Shown here: positions 12,330-25,214 of the stretch, piece after piece
How the letters are laid out: every line of letters begins with the position of its first letter
How positions within the stretch are numbered: the stretch's first letter is position 1
Source of the DNA: Colius striatus
Taxonomy: Eukaryota; Chordata; Aves; Coliiformes; Coliidae
Assembly: GCF_028858725.1 (NCBI RefSeq)
Contig: NC_084790.1
Span: 7,428,669-7,492,668 of the forward strand
Direction of reading: 5' to 3'
Length of the DNA stretch: 64,000 bases
Notes under the pieces: generated by a model
What the model was told of the DNA's origin: nothing
What the model saw: only the letters and a program-made list of their open reading frames with translations
Database searches by the model: none
Translations under genes and position numbers: made by a program

Positions 12330-13178
12330 TAGGATCATGCAGATGACACAAAGCTGGGCAGGAGCATAAATCTGCTTGAGGGCAGGAAGTTTCTGCAGAG
12401 GGATCTGTCCAAGCAATGGGCTGAAGCCAATGGTATGAGGTTTAATAAGGGCAAGTGGTGGGTTGCACACCTGGGACACAGGTAATACTACAGGCTGGGG
12501 CAGAGGGGCTGGAAAGATGTCCAGAGGGAAAAGACCTGGCGGTGTTGGTCAACAGCAGCTGAACATGAGCCAGTAGTGTGGCCAAGAAGGTCAATAGTAT
12601 CCTGGCTTGTATCAGCACTAATGTGGCCAGCCGAACCAGGGCAGCAACTGTCTTCCTGTACTGGACACCAGTGAGGCTGCACTTTGGGTGCTGTGCTCAG
12701 TGTTGGGCCTTTCACTACATTCAGGACACTGAGAGGCTGGAGCAAGTCCAGAGACGGGCACTGGAGCTGAGGTAGGGTCTGGAGCACAAGTCTGATGGGG
12801 AGCAGCTGAGAGACCTGAGGGTGTTCAGCCTGGAGAAAGGAGGCTGAGAGGAGACACAAGGCTGTAGTGAGATTGAGGTTGATCTCTTCTCCCAAGAAAC
12901 AAGACAAGAGGAAATCGCCTCAAGTTGTGCAAGAGAAGGTTTAGATTTTTTATTAGGAAGAACGTTTTCATTGAGAGTGCTGTTAGACACTGGCACAAGC
13001 TGCTCAGGGACATGATGGAGTTCCCATCCCTGATGGATTTGCCATCGCTGGAGAAATTTAAAAGTCATATAGCTGAGGTTCTGACGGACATAGTTCAGTG
13101 ATGGGTTTGGCAGTGCAAGGGAGTGATGAGCTTAATGGTCTTTTCCAGCCAAAATGATTCTGTGATTCTATTATTCTA
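12330..13178 (+). mobile_element. CR1 LINE fragment (RT end plus 3' tail)
   Basis: It starts around GCAGATGACACAAAGCTGGG (the FADDTKLG coding block, near 12340) and runs through the CR1 C-terminal region. It ends with AATGATTCTGTGATTCTATTATTC. Reading frames are broken many times. It is antisense to FAM81B, and a second CR1 in the same orientation follows 0.8 kb away. Confidence 0.9.
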
Positions 13179-13954
13179 TGTCTGTCCCAAGCCCAGTCTA
13201 CCCATGCTGAGAATGTACAAATGCTCATCAACAGGGTAATGCATTGCACTAGACACTTGAAAACAGATGTCCTTGACACACGCAGCTCTGCACAGGGCGG
13301 GTTTTGGCTCCAATGAGGGCACAGACCTGCTGTTAAAGCACATTTCAGATATACTCACCCAGCCCTGAGCAAGGATATGGGTGAGTAGAAGCCACTCTAA
13401 CATCATGTTTTGCCCTTTTTGTTCAGCATGTGGCCCAATATCTGATTTATTGCACAGTATTAAAAGTCTGATCTAAAGATGGAAGGAGTAACCACCCTGC
13501 AGGCTCCTCTGAAGTTGGTCATCCTAACAGTATCTGAATTTGTCACAAGCATTAATTTTAGGAAGTCCTTGTACATCTACTGTCTACTGTAACCTTTTAG
13601 AGACACAGAGCAGAGCAGATGAATGATTTCTAAAATCTCCCGATTTCACTTCTCGGGTTGAAAGGAGAGGCCTGGGGCTGACATTTCAGTGAAATCCAGC
13701 ACTGCACTGCACAGTCTTTACCCTTTTTTATGCAATAACCAATTAGTGCAAAAACAGAGTGCCTTTTATTTGCTCTTATTTGAAATGTTCCACCTTTAGT
13801 GTTTTTTTTTTTTTTTAATATAGGAAAAAAATCATTTGTAAATGCTTCAAGTTTGGTGAAATTGTTGCATATGTGTTTGCTCTTCCCATAGGCCACCCAG
13901 GCCCATCCCATCACTGGGGCAGTTGGAGGGTATAAATACAGTCCATGGGCCTCA
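13179..13954 (-). other. FAM81B: FAM81B intron between two CR1 copies
   Basis: This is an intron segment without coding signal. A run of T at about 13801-13817 is the only low-complexity feature. Confidence 0.55.
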
Positions 13955-14621
13955 GCCAGCACCTGGGGCGATGATCAACAGTGGCTGAACATGAGCCAGC
14001 AGTGTGCCCAGGTGGCCAAGAAGGCCAAGGGCATCCTGGCCCCTATCAGCACTAGTGTGGCTGGTAGGACCAGGGCAGTGGCTGTCCCCCTGTCCTGGGC
14101 ACTGCTGAGGCTGCATCCCAAGTGCTGTGTTCAGTGTTGAGCTCCTCACAAGAGGGACATGGAGGTGCTGGATCATGTCCAGAGTTGGGCAATAGAGTTG
14201 AGGAAGGGTCTGGAGCACAAGTTTAATGGCGAGCAGTTGAAGGACCCATGGGTGCTCAGCCGGGAGAAGAGAAGGCTGAGGAGACCTTCTTGGTCTCTAC
14301 AACTCCCACACCGGAGGCTGTGGCCAGGGCTCAGTTGGTCTCTTCTTCCAATTTGCAAGTGATAGGACAAGAGGAAATGGCCTCAAGTTGTGCCAGGGGA
14401 GGTTTAGATTGGAGACTGGGAAAAAATTATTTCCTAAAAATGTTGTCAGACCCTTGCACAGGCTGGCCAAGGCTGTGGTGAAGTCCCCATCTCTGAAGGG
14501 GTTCCAAAGCTGTGTACCTGTGGCTGGCTTGGTTTAGCTGTGGCCATGGCAGTGCTGGACTAGAGATTGGATTTGATGAGCTTAAAGGTCTTTTCCAACA
14601 AAAAAGATTCTATGATACTAC
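13955..14621 (+). mobile_element. CR1 LINE 3' fragment
   Basis: It contains the CR1 blocks CAACAGTGGCTGAACATGAG, CAGTGTGCCCAGGTGGCC, GGCAAGAGGAAATGG-like and the GGTCTTTTCCAACAAAAAAG end with AGATTCTATGATACT. It is 5'-truncated and decayed. Same orientation as the copy at 12330-13178. Confidence 0.9.
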
Positions 14622-16371
14622 TGAGCATTCCTTCCTTTGTTCTGCACCAGAAAACAATGTTCTGAAAGGGCTGGATGTACTGCACAACTCAAATGTACTC
14701 TTGGCAGTGTTTTTGACAAGTCTGATGCTGCAAGTCTGCAAAGGTGAAGGCCCCAAATAGAACCACTGCTCCCTTGCTGTAAAAAGCAGTATGAGATACT
14801 CGTTCATTGGGATGCAAAGCAGAAGCCTCCTGTTTATTGAAGGATATTGGTATCTTCCTCCTCCAGCTTGTTCCCTGAGCTCCTAGCAACGGTCCCGTCC
14901 CAGGGCATGTATGTGATTGATGGTCACCTCTCCGAGTGTGCAGCCCCTCAGCACAGACTCAGTTATCTTACAACATTATCAGAGTGGTGCCAGGCACATC
15001 TCCTCTCTGTCCCAAGGGTTTTTGTATCAGTGCTTTTCTCTGCAATTTGCACTCCTCTCCTGGGATTTTGAAGCATATCTTTGTCAAGGGTCTGGTCATT
15101 TTCCACCTGGCACTAATTGCTTTGACGCTCTTGATGCAGCAGCAATCGGGACAGTTTTCTGGCTCTGGCAAAGAGATGTATTTACTCAGGCTCAAGGCTC
15201 AGCTTCATTCCTGGTGTCAATGGCCTCTTCCCCAAAGCAGGCTTTTTTTTTTTTTCAAGGATATTCTTCCTGCTTTGTGGAAGATTTGGAGTATGAGTGA
15301 TTCACATTTTGTGTCAAATCCTGTGAGATTTTTTTTAAATGCCCGAGAAATCAACATTGCTCAATCATTCTCATTTGCTATATGCTAAGAGCAATTCTCA
15401 AAACCTCCACTAATTCTGTAATGACTTTGATTGACATGTCTCACTGTCCTCTTTCCTCTGGTGAGCGATGCTGTACCCTTCCCAAACCTTCACAACACAA
15501 ATACACCAAGCAAACATGCACCTGAGATAAAGCCCTAGAGAAGAGTTATGCACAGCCAAGGGAAAAGATTAGATTTAGATGCTGATAGCATTGTAAGCAT
15601 TTCTCTAGCAAAACAGCCCTGTACATACTTGATCTGGACATAGTTAGAGGAACTGGATGTTCCAAAATGAATAAGTGCTTGTATAGTATTGCTTAGCACC
15701 ATAGTATAAAAATCTTGAAGAGAAAATCCATATGAAATGAACACATCCTAGTTTGAATTCAGCTTAGTTTCAGGTGAGCCATGATTGCATACTTCTTAAG
15801 AAAAAAGATACAGAGGATTAAATGTTTCTCCAAGTACATAAAAACCAAAATGTATTGTGAATTTAGTGGCATTTGTAAGACATTTAACACTTCAGAGGAC
15901 AAAAGAAATCTCTGGAGAAGTCTATTTCAGGACATTTTTGCAATTTACATCTTTGACCAAAAAACAAAAGTGTTGGTAAAATTTGTATGTAAATTTGACA
16001 AGTAATAGCAAATAATCAAAGGTCTTTAGTGAGAAAGAGAGCTTCTCATGAACAGAACCATCAATCAGTTTCCATAAATGTGAACCTGAAACCTCATTCC
16101 AGTCTGCACTGAGCTTTGTGAAGAGTTTCAGCAGCATTTGATTAAATTTTCATGCAAAAGTTTATTTAAAGTAGTAGCACATCTGCATCAGGAAAACTAA
16201 GAAGTAAATGCAAACTTGAACTCCATCTCCCAAATCCAACCAAACTGAAAGAAAATAGAATCTGAGCTTTTGAATTAAAGCACTGCTAACACTCATAAAT
16301 CTACTTTTAATTTAATTATACTTCTCTTTTTTTTCCTTTATTTTCCCTAGTTTTCTCATCTCCTGTCATTC
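14622..16371 (-). other. FAM81B: FAM81B intron, unremarkable
   Basis: Overlapping open frames at 14847-15071, 14917-15300 and 14936-15388 use different frames of the same sequence and show no domain. Treated as chance. Short poly-T runs occur near 15243 and 15329. No repeat family is recognised. Confidence 0.55.
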
Positions 16372-16421
16372 ACAGAAACATAGAAATTATAGAATGGTAG
16401 GAGTTGGAAGGGACCTACACA
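16372..16421 (-). mobile_element. Very short CR1 3' end
   Basis: This is the reverse complement of the CR1 3' tail: AGAATGGTAGGAGTTGGAAGG follows an ACATAGAAATTAT stretch. Only about 50 bp remain. It lies roughly 140 bp downstream, in transcript direction, of a FAM81B donor site and is in the same sense as the gene. Confidence 0.75.
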
Positions 16422-16557
16422 AGAAAAATCAGAATTTAACTAAAAGATAGCAGTCATGTTCATTACTTTTCTGCTCCTGAAACCAATGTTAGTGCTGAAT
16501 GGACCAAGGCTAGAGCTGTACCACTGAAGCAGGGAAATACTCCTTGGCATGTGTTAC

Positions 16558-16801
16558 CTCAATGTCCTGGCTGAGCTTTTTAACGATGCTGGTAATGGTC
16601 TGGATGTGGTTTTCCAGCAGCTGCTGGGCAGCAGTTTCCCCTTGTTGATAACCTTTGCTTCCTTGCAGGTAGGAGATGATGTCATCTTTGATTCGGAAAG
16701 CCTGGTGGAGGAGGAAAGCTGTGGTTCTCTCCTGGCTAGACAATCGCTCTTCCAGCAGATGAGTCCTGTCTCTGTGCTGAGGAGGCGGGGAAGGGTCTCT
16801 C
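16558..16801 (-). CDS. FAM81B: FAM81B exon with conserved N-terminal helix region
   Basis: This is a 244-bp minus-strand exon. The acceptor is a T-rich tract ending TTCACAG (16802), and the donor is GAG followed by GTAACA (starting 16557). It uses one base to complete a codon and then encodes 81 residues in phase 0 to the end. Readable segments are THLLEERLSSQERTTAFLL, QAFRIKDDIISYLQG and NHIQTITSIVKKLSQDIE. Human FAM81B has nearly the same ordered segments (EDRLNNQARTIAFLL, QAFRIKEDIS, SHIQTITSIVKKLSQNIE), which identifies it as FAM81B rather than FAM81A. The other long open frames on both strands here (16549-17139 plus, 16554-17036 minus) are shadows. The protein is a predicted coiled-coil protein. 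Its tissue role is not established from sequence. Confidence 0.95.
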
Positions 16802-19800
16802 CTGTGAACAACAAAAAAACCAGTGTCATGCCAGTTATGGCAAGCAAGCCAAAGGATGCAAGTGTTGGTACTCTCCTGTCCACAGTGAGACCAGTTGCAG
16901 CCCAGGCTTTCCAGACTGTCTGTTGTACCAGAGGTCTTGATGCTCCCATGCATTGCTCACGCATCCCAGCAATACCAGGAGTAATAAGAACCTCTCCACA
17001 TAGGGCATTGGCCCCATTTGGTGGTCTTAGAGACATAAATGACTTTTTTTCAGCTCCTGGGCAAAACCCCTGCAGTTTAAGGACCTTGGCTTATTTTCAG
17101 AGGCTTTTACTTTTTTTTACTCTTCATGTACATCCATGATCTGTCATTATTGCAGTTCTCATTTTAAGCTTTTCCTGTTTTATTTTAAACAAAGGCAAAA
17201 ATGAACCCATCTGGTGACTACCTTCAAAAACAGCCCAGTGGATACAGTGTTTGATTGTGCAGAACATCCCTGGGAAGACATCCAGCTGAGAGCAGGCAGA
17301 AGGAAAGCTCATCCCAAGTACAACAATGCTTGCATTTTGTTTTCTTTTCTATTACCTACACCTGCCCACTGGGAAGAAACCTGATTCCTTACAGCTACCC
17401 CCTCCCTTCCCCATCTGCCTGTTGAAACCCAGAGAAGTGAGTTGGGTTCTGAAATATCCTCAGTGAAACTAAGTATAAATATAGAAGAGAGAAAGGATGT
17501 TATAAGGACCTGAAGCTAGCAGGTACAGAATGCAGCTCAATTTAGACAGGCACAATCTGGAGTTTGAGGGAAACTAGAATCACCATTCACCATTTTTTTT
17601 ATAAAGAGACAGAGAGAGAGGTTTAATTACTGCAGAACTTTGGGTTGGCATGTTTTGCACAAAATGAAGTTTGCTTTATGTCTAAGCTGAACCTGAATGG
17701 CACATTTTTTTTAATGCTCTCAGTGCTATATGAAGTATTCTTTCATCATACATATTAGCTAAGCCCTGTAGCTTAAAGATGAAGAAAAATAGTCATTTGG
17801 GAAAGAAGTCATACACGTTTTCTCTTGCTCTCTGCTTTTAGACTGCTATAAATAAAAGTTCTGATGTAAAGATAATTTTTTAAAAAGAAAGGCAAAGAGA
17901 CAAGAGTTCAACTACCCCACTCAATCAATACACAAAGTGCAAAGATGTCATTTTAATGACTGAAGTGTGCCTAAAGATCCTCTGCAACACATTTAACAGC
18001 CATACAGGGTGTGATGATGTTCTGCAGCTGGCTTATGTCTGTGTGCATCAGAGGCTGCTTCACATTGGTTTGGGTGATTAAGGTTTCAAAATAAACATAA
18101 CCCTTGGCAGCCATGAAGTACCAAGCACTGAACACTTAATTTCAGTCTCTCCTTGGAAAAAACTCTAAGTCCCTAAATGACTGGCTGAGGCTGAGTAAAC
18201 CTTCTTCTACTGGTCACAGCAGAAGTCACTGGTTGAAAATGAAGCATGTCCACAATCTGTTTTATTCCCCTTCAGTTTTCAAAGCATCTTGTTTCTTACG
18301 AATCATCCTTTAAACCAAAAAAACCATGATAATATCTTAGAGGAAAATGGTAGCATCTCAAGACTTAGGCTTGAAATCTGGTTATGGCAGCTTGACAAGT
18401 AGCACAGACTTACCCAACTTGCCCATGACCACAACTGCAGACTGCAGCACGTGTGGAATATGGCACCTTTCCTCAAGGCACCCTTAGATAAGTCAAAAAC
18501 AAGTCTTGCCACATTCTGCGTTTTGTGTATGCCTCTAGGCACAGGCATCTCACTTCTACTGGTGTACAGTAACGTAAGAGCAATGGCTCTGTTTCAGCCC
18601 GAGCCTTGCAAAGGAGTTGCAAAGGACTCAAATATATTGTTTTATCCCCCCTAGCCTTTTTGCCTTTTCACCTGCCTTGCAGACAGTTTCATCCCGAGGA
18701 GTCCCAGGAATTCCCCTTGAACCCCTCACAGGTAGCTAAGCTTGTCCAATGACTGCTATGACCGGAAGAGATGGGTGTTGCTCTCCCACACCTCCCTGCT
18801 GCTCTTCCCTCTGCTCCTAGTCATTCAGTCCCATTTTTGCATCCAGATCAGTGCAGTGGAGAGAGCTGAGGAGGCAATGAAGCCAAAAAAACCACAGAGA
18901 AAACTGTAAACCAGTGGTGACTCATCAGGCTAATTAGAAGTTTTGCTGTCATGATTACTGTCTCAAGCCCCTCATGCAGCACTGGGGCCTGCAGGATGCC
19001 TGTCACAGCCAGTAGCCAAACCCAGGGAAATCCTAAGCCTTTCCACATGACTGGTCTGGAAGACCCTGTTGCCTGAACAGATCCTGAGCAAGCTGTCATT
19101 GGCTTGGAGTACATCTCTAAATGCAAAAGTCTGGGAGTACTGGAGATGGCTACCTCATGACAGCTTCCATAAATATCTTTCTCCTCATTATGAGGCTGGG
19201 ACTATTGTCCCACTTTACCCTCAGTCACCTTGAGTCAGCTTGAAGACTCATGTGTGTAATCATGGTGATAAAACACTGTTAGTCCTCTGGCACCGGGACA
19301 CTTACCAAAGATTTAGAGCCATCATTTACAGATATTAACTTCTGCTACAAACCTCATTGGCCTTCTAATGTAATGAAATTTTAGGTTTTATTTTGTTTGG
19401 CTTTATTAGAACTGCATGGTTTTAGGCCACCCAAACCACTTTGATTTATTAATGACCTCCTTCAGAAGAGCTGAATGTGTGTACAAGCTAACCTTGCAAT
19501 CTACCGCCCAATTATTGTTATCAGTCATAATTAACCATTGAGTGGAGATGCCAAAAAGGTTTTCAGATTCCAAGGATTTCATACCACAGAAATACTTTAC
19601 ACCAGTTGCTCCTCCCAAGCCAGGATGCTTTCTAAAGGCAGAGACACCTCATGTGGCACAGGGCCAGTGCAGATGAGATCCTCATCCTCTCTTCTTCAAG
19701 TGCTAAAATGTACATGCTAATGGCTTGAAGTAGCCAGGTGTTACCAGCTGAGATACTGCTAGAAAAACAGAGGAAGCTGGTTGAATGGGAGATCCCTGGT

Positions 19801-20857
19801 CTTGATCAAGCTGCAGTAGTTGCTCCCATGAGACTGAGGTTTAGAGGGGCAGGGGGAACTGTCTGTGTCACAAGACATTGCAAAATCTGAGCTCAGGTGC
19901 TCATGGGATATTCAAGGGAATGCATGTCAAGCAATTGACAGAAGAAAACAAAATGGGGAAGCAGGACAAGTTGGATCAGATCTAAAGTCTGGATCTGAAA
20001 ACTGAGGCTAGCAGAGATGATAGGAGCTGGATGAAGGCAGGGAGAGGAGAGGTGAGAGACAGGTGAAGGCAATATGGGTCATACTGCTCTCATTTTATCA
20101 AGAAGGAGATCAATGAAAGTGCCTCCACACAATAGCCTCAATCTCCCTTACCCTTGACCAATGTCTCTGGAGAGGTGCAGAGGCACCTGCAGGTATGAGT
20201 GCAGCTGACTGGCATGTTCACATCCCTCTTTTGAAAACCTCTTAAGGAAAGGCAAACCTAGGACCTGCCACAGGCTGGTGGAGATCACACTCTAACTTCT
20301 CTTGCTAAGCAGGTGCCCATTTAAAACACTGTTCTGCAAACAGATGGTGGTTCCCAAAATCTAGTTTTACAGCCCCTCATCAAAATAGTCCCTCTTTCCT
20401 TCCTTGTTTTCTGTGACTTTTCCCATTTCTCCAGTTGAAATGCCTTCAGTTCACCAGCACACCCATGAGACTTTCCCTCCCTCCCTCCCTCCCTCCCTCT
20501 CAGTACTGCAGCCTGTAAATCCGTCCCACCAGCCTGGAGGCAGCATACCTAGGGCAGCTGCAAGCTGTGTTTGCACTTCTGTGTGCTGCTGCTCAGAAGA
20601 CCAAACAAAATGAAATTAAACAAAATAAATAACCCTCACTTCACACCAAAGATCAGCGGAGACACTTCTTTGCAGATCTACAGAGCTACTGACTCTAAAC
20701 TTTCAGGAGATTCAAAACTTTGAGCACTAACCTTCGAACAAATCTGTATGAAGCACCCAAGGTTTTAAAAAGGTATTAAAAGCAGAGCAACTTCACTTTC
20801 TTCCAAAGGCAGACTAACAACAATGTAGGCCCTCTTGCCTAGAACTATTGCACAGTT
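16802..20857 (-). other. FAM81B: FAM81B intron, 5' side, unremarkable
   Basis: This is the first part of the intron between the probable first coding exon (26570-26719) and the exon at 16558-16801. No splice-flanked exon with a FAM81-like protein was found. The only low-complexity feature is a TCCC-type tract at about 20473-20500. Confidence 0.55.
20473..20500. repeat. (CCCT)n microsatellite
   Basis: CCCT/CTCC tetranucleotide units are repeated about seven times with little interruption. Confidence 0.85.
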
Positions 20858-21065
20858 CATTTGGTTCCACCTCCCTGCCATAGCCAGCGACACCTTTCAC
20901 TGGAACAGGTTTCTCCCAGCCCCATCCAACCTGCCCTTGAGCAATTCCGAGGATGGTGCAGCCACAACCTGGCTAACCTGTCCCAGTGCCTCATCACCCT
21001 CACAGGGAAGAAATTCTTCCCAGTTTGTCAGTCTCCTCTCTTAGAGTTTGGAGCCATCACCCATT
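20858..21065 (-). mobile_element. CR1 LINE fragment, minus strand
   Basis: Read on the plus strand it shows reverse-complement CR1 landmarks: CCACCTCCCTGCCATAGCC, CCCATCCAACCTGCCCTTGA, CCTGTCCCAGTGCCTCATCA and AGGGAAGAAATTCTTCCCAG. The extreme 3' tail is lost. The open frame at 20861-21337 passes through it and is not a gene. Confidence 0.8.
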
Positions 21066-23978
21066 GTCCCTATTTTGTTAATAATGAGTGTGTTTTAGTG
21101 AAAACAAAACAAAACAAAATGAAAAGGTGGGCCATTTTTCTTCTACCAAGTAAGTCCATTGTCCTGCCAGTTAGACTAAGAGCATTTCCTAACAGACTTT
21201 GCTGGTGGCACAGCTGCAGTTTTGATTTTTGGATACAAAGTTTAAGTCAGTGGCCTGCAGCGTTAAAGAGACTGCGAGAAAATACCAAGGAAATTCAGAG
21301 GAGGAACATTAATAAATGTGACATCAAGGACATTTAATCAATTTGCTGTTGCTTAAAGTTGTTCCCTCAATTCTGTGAAAAAAAAAGTGTAATCTCCTGT
21401 GATGGCACTTCATGGCCATGAGTAATCAACACGTGCCTTCAATTCACATGGACCTTGAATGCTCTTGGTAGATGCAAATCCATCATTTCCCTGCTTATTC
21501 AGCAGAGAGCAAGCAAGGAGAGTGGGACTATTTGTGGTCAAGCTGCTGATGGGGATGTAGGAGGAAAATATGTCTTAGACCTAAATGCTGAAAGTATTTT
21601 TTTTGTGTATTGTTCCAAGATACTGCTGCCATTCCTGACACAGAGAATTTCTCACCAGCCTGCCCCTCCCTGAGCAGCCACTTCCACCACATCCCTGTGC
21701 AGGGCTGATGCAGAAACGAGTCCTGCACTGCACAATTGAAGGACAGGACTCAGAAAGAAAAGATGGTCCTTAGAGCTGAAAAACAATTTCTGTCTGACCG
21801 GAGCTTCACAGCTGAGTAAATTTGTATGTTGTGTAAATAATTTCTTTTTCTTCAGCTTTTGTAAATCCACATCTGAGGAAGGATTTGCTTACCCACCAAC
21901 AGGCAGTTTGCCAGCAACTGCACACTCTGACAGTTTTCACCTGCTCTGGGGTCAGAGCAGTTTGCACTTTTGATGTAGATCACGCTGCCCTTCCTACAGC
22001 GTCAGTCACCCATTCTTCCTCATTATAACCCAGCTACAGGTTTTTCTTTCCCTCATCTGAGAACCAAGGACCTGCTGTGCAGAACCTCTCTGAAAAGGTA
22101 CCAAGACCAGTTTTAAGAACTGAGACACACAGTATATCTGGTCACACAGAAGTCTCACTGGAGGTGTTTTAACACAGATCTTGAAAAAGCCTTCCAAACC
22201 TTGTAGAGATTTACTGCATAACAGTATACAATATGTGCAGCTGTTGTTGCAATACAGTGATCAGTATTTATGGCCTAGCTCACTTATTATAAACTTTTCC
22301 CATACGTCAGTGTGGGAATGAATGTCTGTACAAAAAAAGCTGAAAGCTGGCTCCTTATCATCCCTTACCTGTTTTTCTCTGCTCACAGTAATTACCCACA
22401 GCACTTTCCATGCTTGCAGAGGCTCCAGATACAGTACAAAGGGAAAGACCAGTGAGCTCTGAGACTTGATTGTCTTGAGAAAAGTCACCTTGAAGAGTCA
22501 TAGAAGTTAATAGCTGAAAATGTCATACTTTAGTCAACAAAGAGAAAGGAATAAACAAAAGTGTCAACACTTCAAGAAGAGTTCTTGTTACCTTATTCTT
22601 CCAGACAATGAAATTAGTAGGTCAAAGGTTTAAGATACAGGCTCAAGACAGTGTTATTCCTCAAGCAGAAGCCATTCAGTGCCAAGCAAAGTATGGACTT
22701 GTCAGTCTGTAACTTCAGGTGCCAAGCCAGCTGAGAGGCCAGGGCTCAGAAGAAGTTCTTGTCATCACAGTCAGGAAGAGCTCCAGCAGCATCTGGCAAG
22801 GGCATCCACAGCCCCTTGGCAGGACACAGGTCGGGCTCCAGGTTGTGCCAATTCCAGAGTGAAATCAGGGCTGTGATTTCACCTTCCAAGGTTGTTGTGC
22901 CACTTGTATCAGAAATGGAAAAGTAGTTTCCATTTTCATTGCTGCAGATGTTTATATGTAGGTGAGTGACCCATGAGAAGCAGGGTAGAAGTCAAATTGT
23001 TACTTCAACAGCTCATGGTTATGGCAACTCAAACATGAATGTGCATAGCAGTGTGCAGAGACTCAAGCCTACCTGGGTTCTCAACATCTAGAAAGTCCAT
23101 GACATTAATTGACTGTGAAACACTCCCAATCTAGTGGTGGGTGGCTGGTGAACAGCATGAGGAGAAGCAGAAGCCTTGTGGATCCAACAGCCCTCCGAAG
23201 AGCATGGGAAGCCAGTCCCTGCCCAGAGGTGCAGGTCATAGGACTGATGGAGATCTTATTTCAGAAAAATATCTCCAACTGTCCCCAGCAGTGAGCAGAG
23301 CAGAGCTTGGGGAAGGCTAGAGTGGGATGTTTGGACAGGGCTGTGCCAGCACCAGTGTGCTATGGGGGCTGAAACTGATTTTATGTGGTAAGGAAACCAC
23401 GAGGTGCAGGACAACTGCTGCCGTGTGCACCAGCACGTGGATGGAGCTCCAGGGGAGCCTCAGAGGTGCTGAGAAAGTACATTACAAAACTGCAGGAGTT
23501 CATAATACTTCCTCACAAGTCACCCAGCTCTTAATAACTGTCTTCATCCCTGTAGTGGAAAGGATGCCACTGGCACAAATGTTGTTCTATAGGGAGCAGT
23601 GCATTTCATAACCATGGTTGGATCAGGGAGGTTACTCCAGGAAGGACCGTGTCTTGGAAATCACTGAATGCTGCAACATGACGAGTTCAATCTATTTGTG
23701 TTGTTCTCAACGTAACCTATTGAATGAAAGATCAGTGATGTGAGTCATATCTTGGTATCTAGATAGATACTGGTGTAAATAATAATGTATGTCTGACAAT
23801 GCTCAACTTGAGGTTCCTCTTCTAAAATTATTGTCCCTTGTTGCTATGAACAAGACAAGGAAAAAATAAGTAGCTTGTTTTTAACTTTATGTATCAAATA
23901 TTAATATATATTTAATACTTATAATATATTCAATGCATATGTAATATATAATAGAAGGGGTTATATTTAATATAGAAT
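21066..23978 (-). other. FAM81B: FAM81B intron, unremarkable
   Basis: No repeat family is recognised. A splice-like minus-strand segment at 22369-22488 was examined and rejected as a FAM81B coding exon because its frame does not fit. An AT-rich stretch lies at 23883-23962. Confidence 0.5.
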
Positions 23979-24051
23979 TGAGGGATTGGACTAGTGGATC
24001 TCCTGAGATCCCTTCCAACCCCTACCATTCTGTGATCCTGTGATTCTTTGA
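23979..24051 (+). mobile_element. Short CR1 3' end
   Basis: It contains AGGGATTGGACTAGTGGATC, TCCCTTCCAACCCCTACCAT and the tail TTCTGTGATCCTGTGATTC. It is strongly 5'-truncated. Confidence 0.85.
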
Positions 24052-25100
24052 TTAATATTTTTAAATGAAAAAAATCCATGAATTATTGGTTGATTTTTAT
24101 TTTATGTATTATAGAGCAGTTACCCTCTCTCTACAGCTGATCAAACAAACCATTATGAAGGGCTTTGCATGAAGATAAATGAGACCATAATACAGGCTTT
24201 TGAATAAACACCCCCTTAAATAACCAGCTCACTACAAAGATGCATGCAACTCCTTATAAAAATAAGAAGTGCAGCCAGGTAAGGTGACATGCAGTACTGC
24301 AAGTGCATTGCGCATCTGTTTCAGCAGTGCAAGTGGTTGTACTGATATTCTTTTCATCTCATGGAGCTGTAACACCAACAGACAGATTGGATCAGCTCAG
24401 GTCTGAGCTCTTCTATCCCACCCCTGTACTACAACACTCCCAGCCCATGGTGGAGTAATAAGGATGGTGGTTTTGGGGTTATTCAGCTGTTTTTCTCTCT
24501 CATTTCTCAAGAAACAGCAGAGCACAGTCTGGGACAGAGGAGAAAAGGCTGCAGGCGGTCGACATGGAGCAGGGGTGAGCAGAAAGCATTTTGATGAGTT
24601 TAACTCCAGGCGTGTTCCTTGCTAAAACCAATAACAAATGCTTTGCAGTATATCCAAAATAATGACTTGTCAGCATTGCCTAATTGCTTCTGTCACGAAT
24701 TAAATAATCCTGGCGCCCTTGTTAGCAATTCCTTGATAACATCTGTTGAGCAGGAGGTTTCTAAGCAATGACAGCAACCTAAGGAGTTTAGCAAACAGCT
24801 TCCCCAGGCCGCTGCTGTGCTGAGATCCATCTCCTGATTATTTTTTTAAACCAGACTGAAACATATGCTGTCTCTTCTGGTACCAAATAAACTTTAGACA
24901 AGTTGGGATGTCTTTCAGAGCTGGGCATAGAGCTGTTGGCTGTTCAAAGCCTAGTGAGTACACTGATTATCGTTGAGCAGACCATTTAACAGCAGGAAAA
25001 AATAGCATCAGTGAGAATTTTGTGGGAAAATGGTTCAGACTGGGAGAGTACCAGTGATCTCTGCCAATAAGCTGAAAGCTGTGCTCAAGGGGCAGCGGAC
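24052..25100 (-). other. FAM81B: FAM81B intron; contains a possible conserved non-coding stretch
   Basis: No exon or repeat was found. The part at about 24600-24800 is free of repeats and low complexity and is rich in TAAT-type cores such as GCCTAATTGCTTC and GAATTAAATAATCC. It looks like the type of sequence often conserved between vertebrates, but this is only an impression and needs an alignment. Confidence 0.4.
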
Positions 25101-25214
25101 AGCTGCGTGAGGGATGTGGTTTAGTGTTAGGATTGGCAGTGTGAGGTTAGTGGTTGGACTTGATATTACAGGTCTTTTACAACTGAAATGATTCCATGGC
25201 TCTGTGGTTCTTCT
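25101..25214 (+). mobile_element. Short CR1 3' end
   Basis: It shows GAGGGATGTGGTTTAGTGTT, GGTTGGACTTGATATTACAGG and TCTTTTACAACTGAAATGATT, followed by CCATGGCTCTGTGGTTC. It is 5'-truncated. The plus open frame 25196-25717 begins in its tail and is probably chance. Confidence 0.85.

Noticed and set aside
14936..15388. 150-codon plus-strand open frame
   Set aside because: Overlapping frames of similar length cover the same DNA and there is no domain. It is treated as chance in intron sequence.
16554..17036. 160-codon minus-strand open frame over the same FAM81B exon
   Set aside because: It reads the exon in the wrong frame and crosses the T-rich acceptor. The FAM81B protein lies in the 16510-16953 frame.
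16549..17139. 196-codon plus-strand open frame
   Set aside because: It overlaps the FAM81B exon on the other strand, which has the recognised protein and splice sites. The plus translation has no similarity I can name.
22369..22488. Possible extra FAM81B exon on the minus strand, with CTTCAAG acceptor and ACAG/GTAAGG donor, 120 bp
   Set aside because: The length keeps phase, but the frame required by the neighbouring exons meets a TGA at once. The other frames do not fit the phase of the exon at 16558-16801. It could be non-coding or chance.
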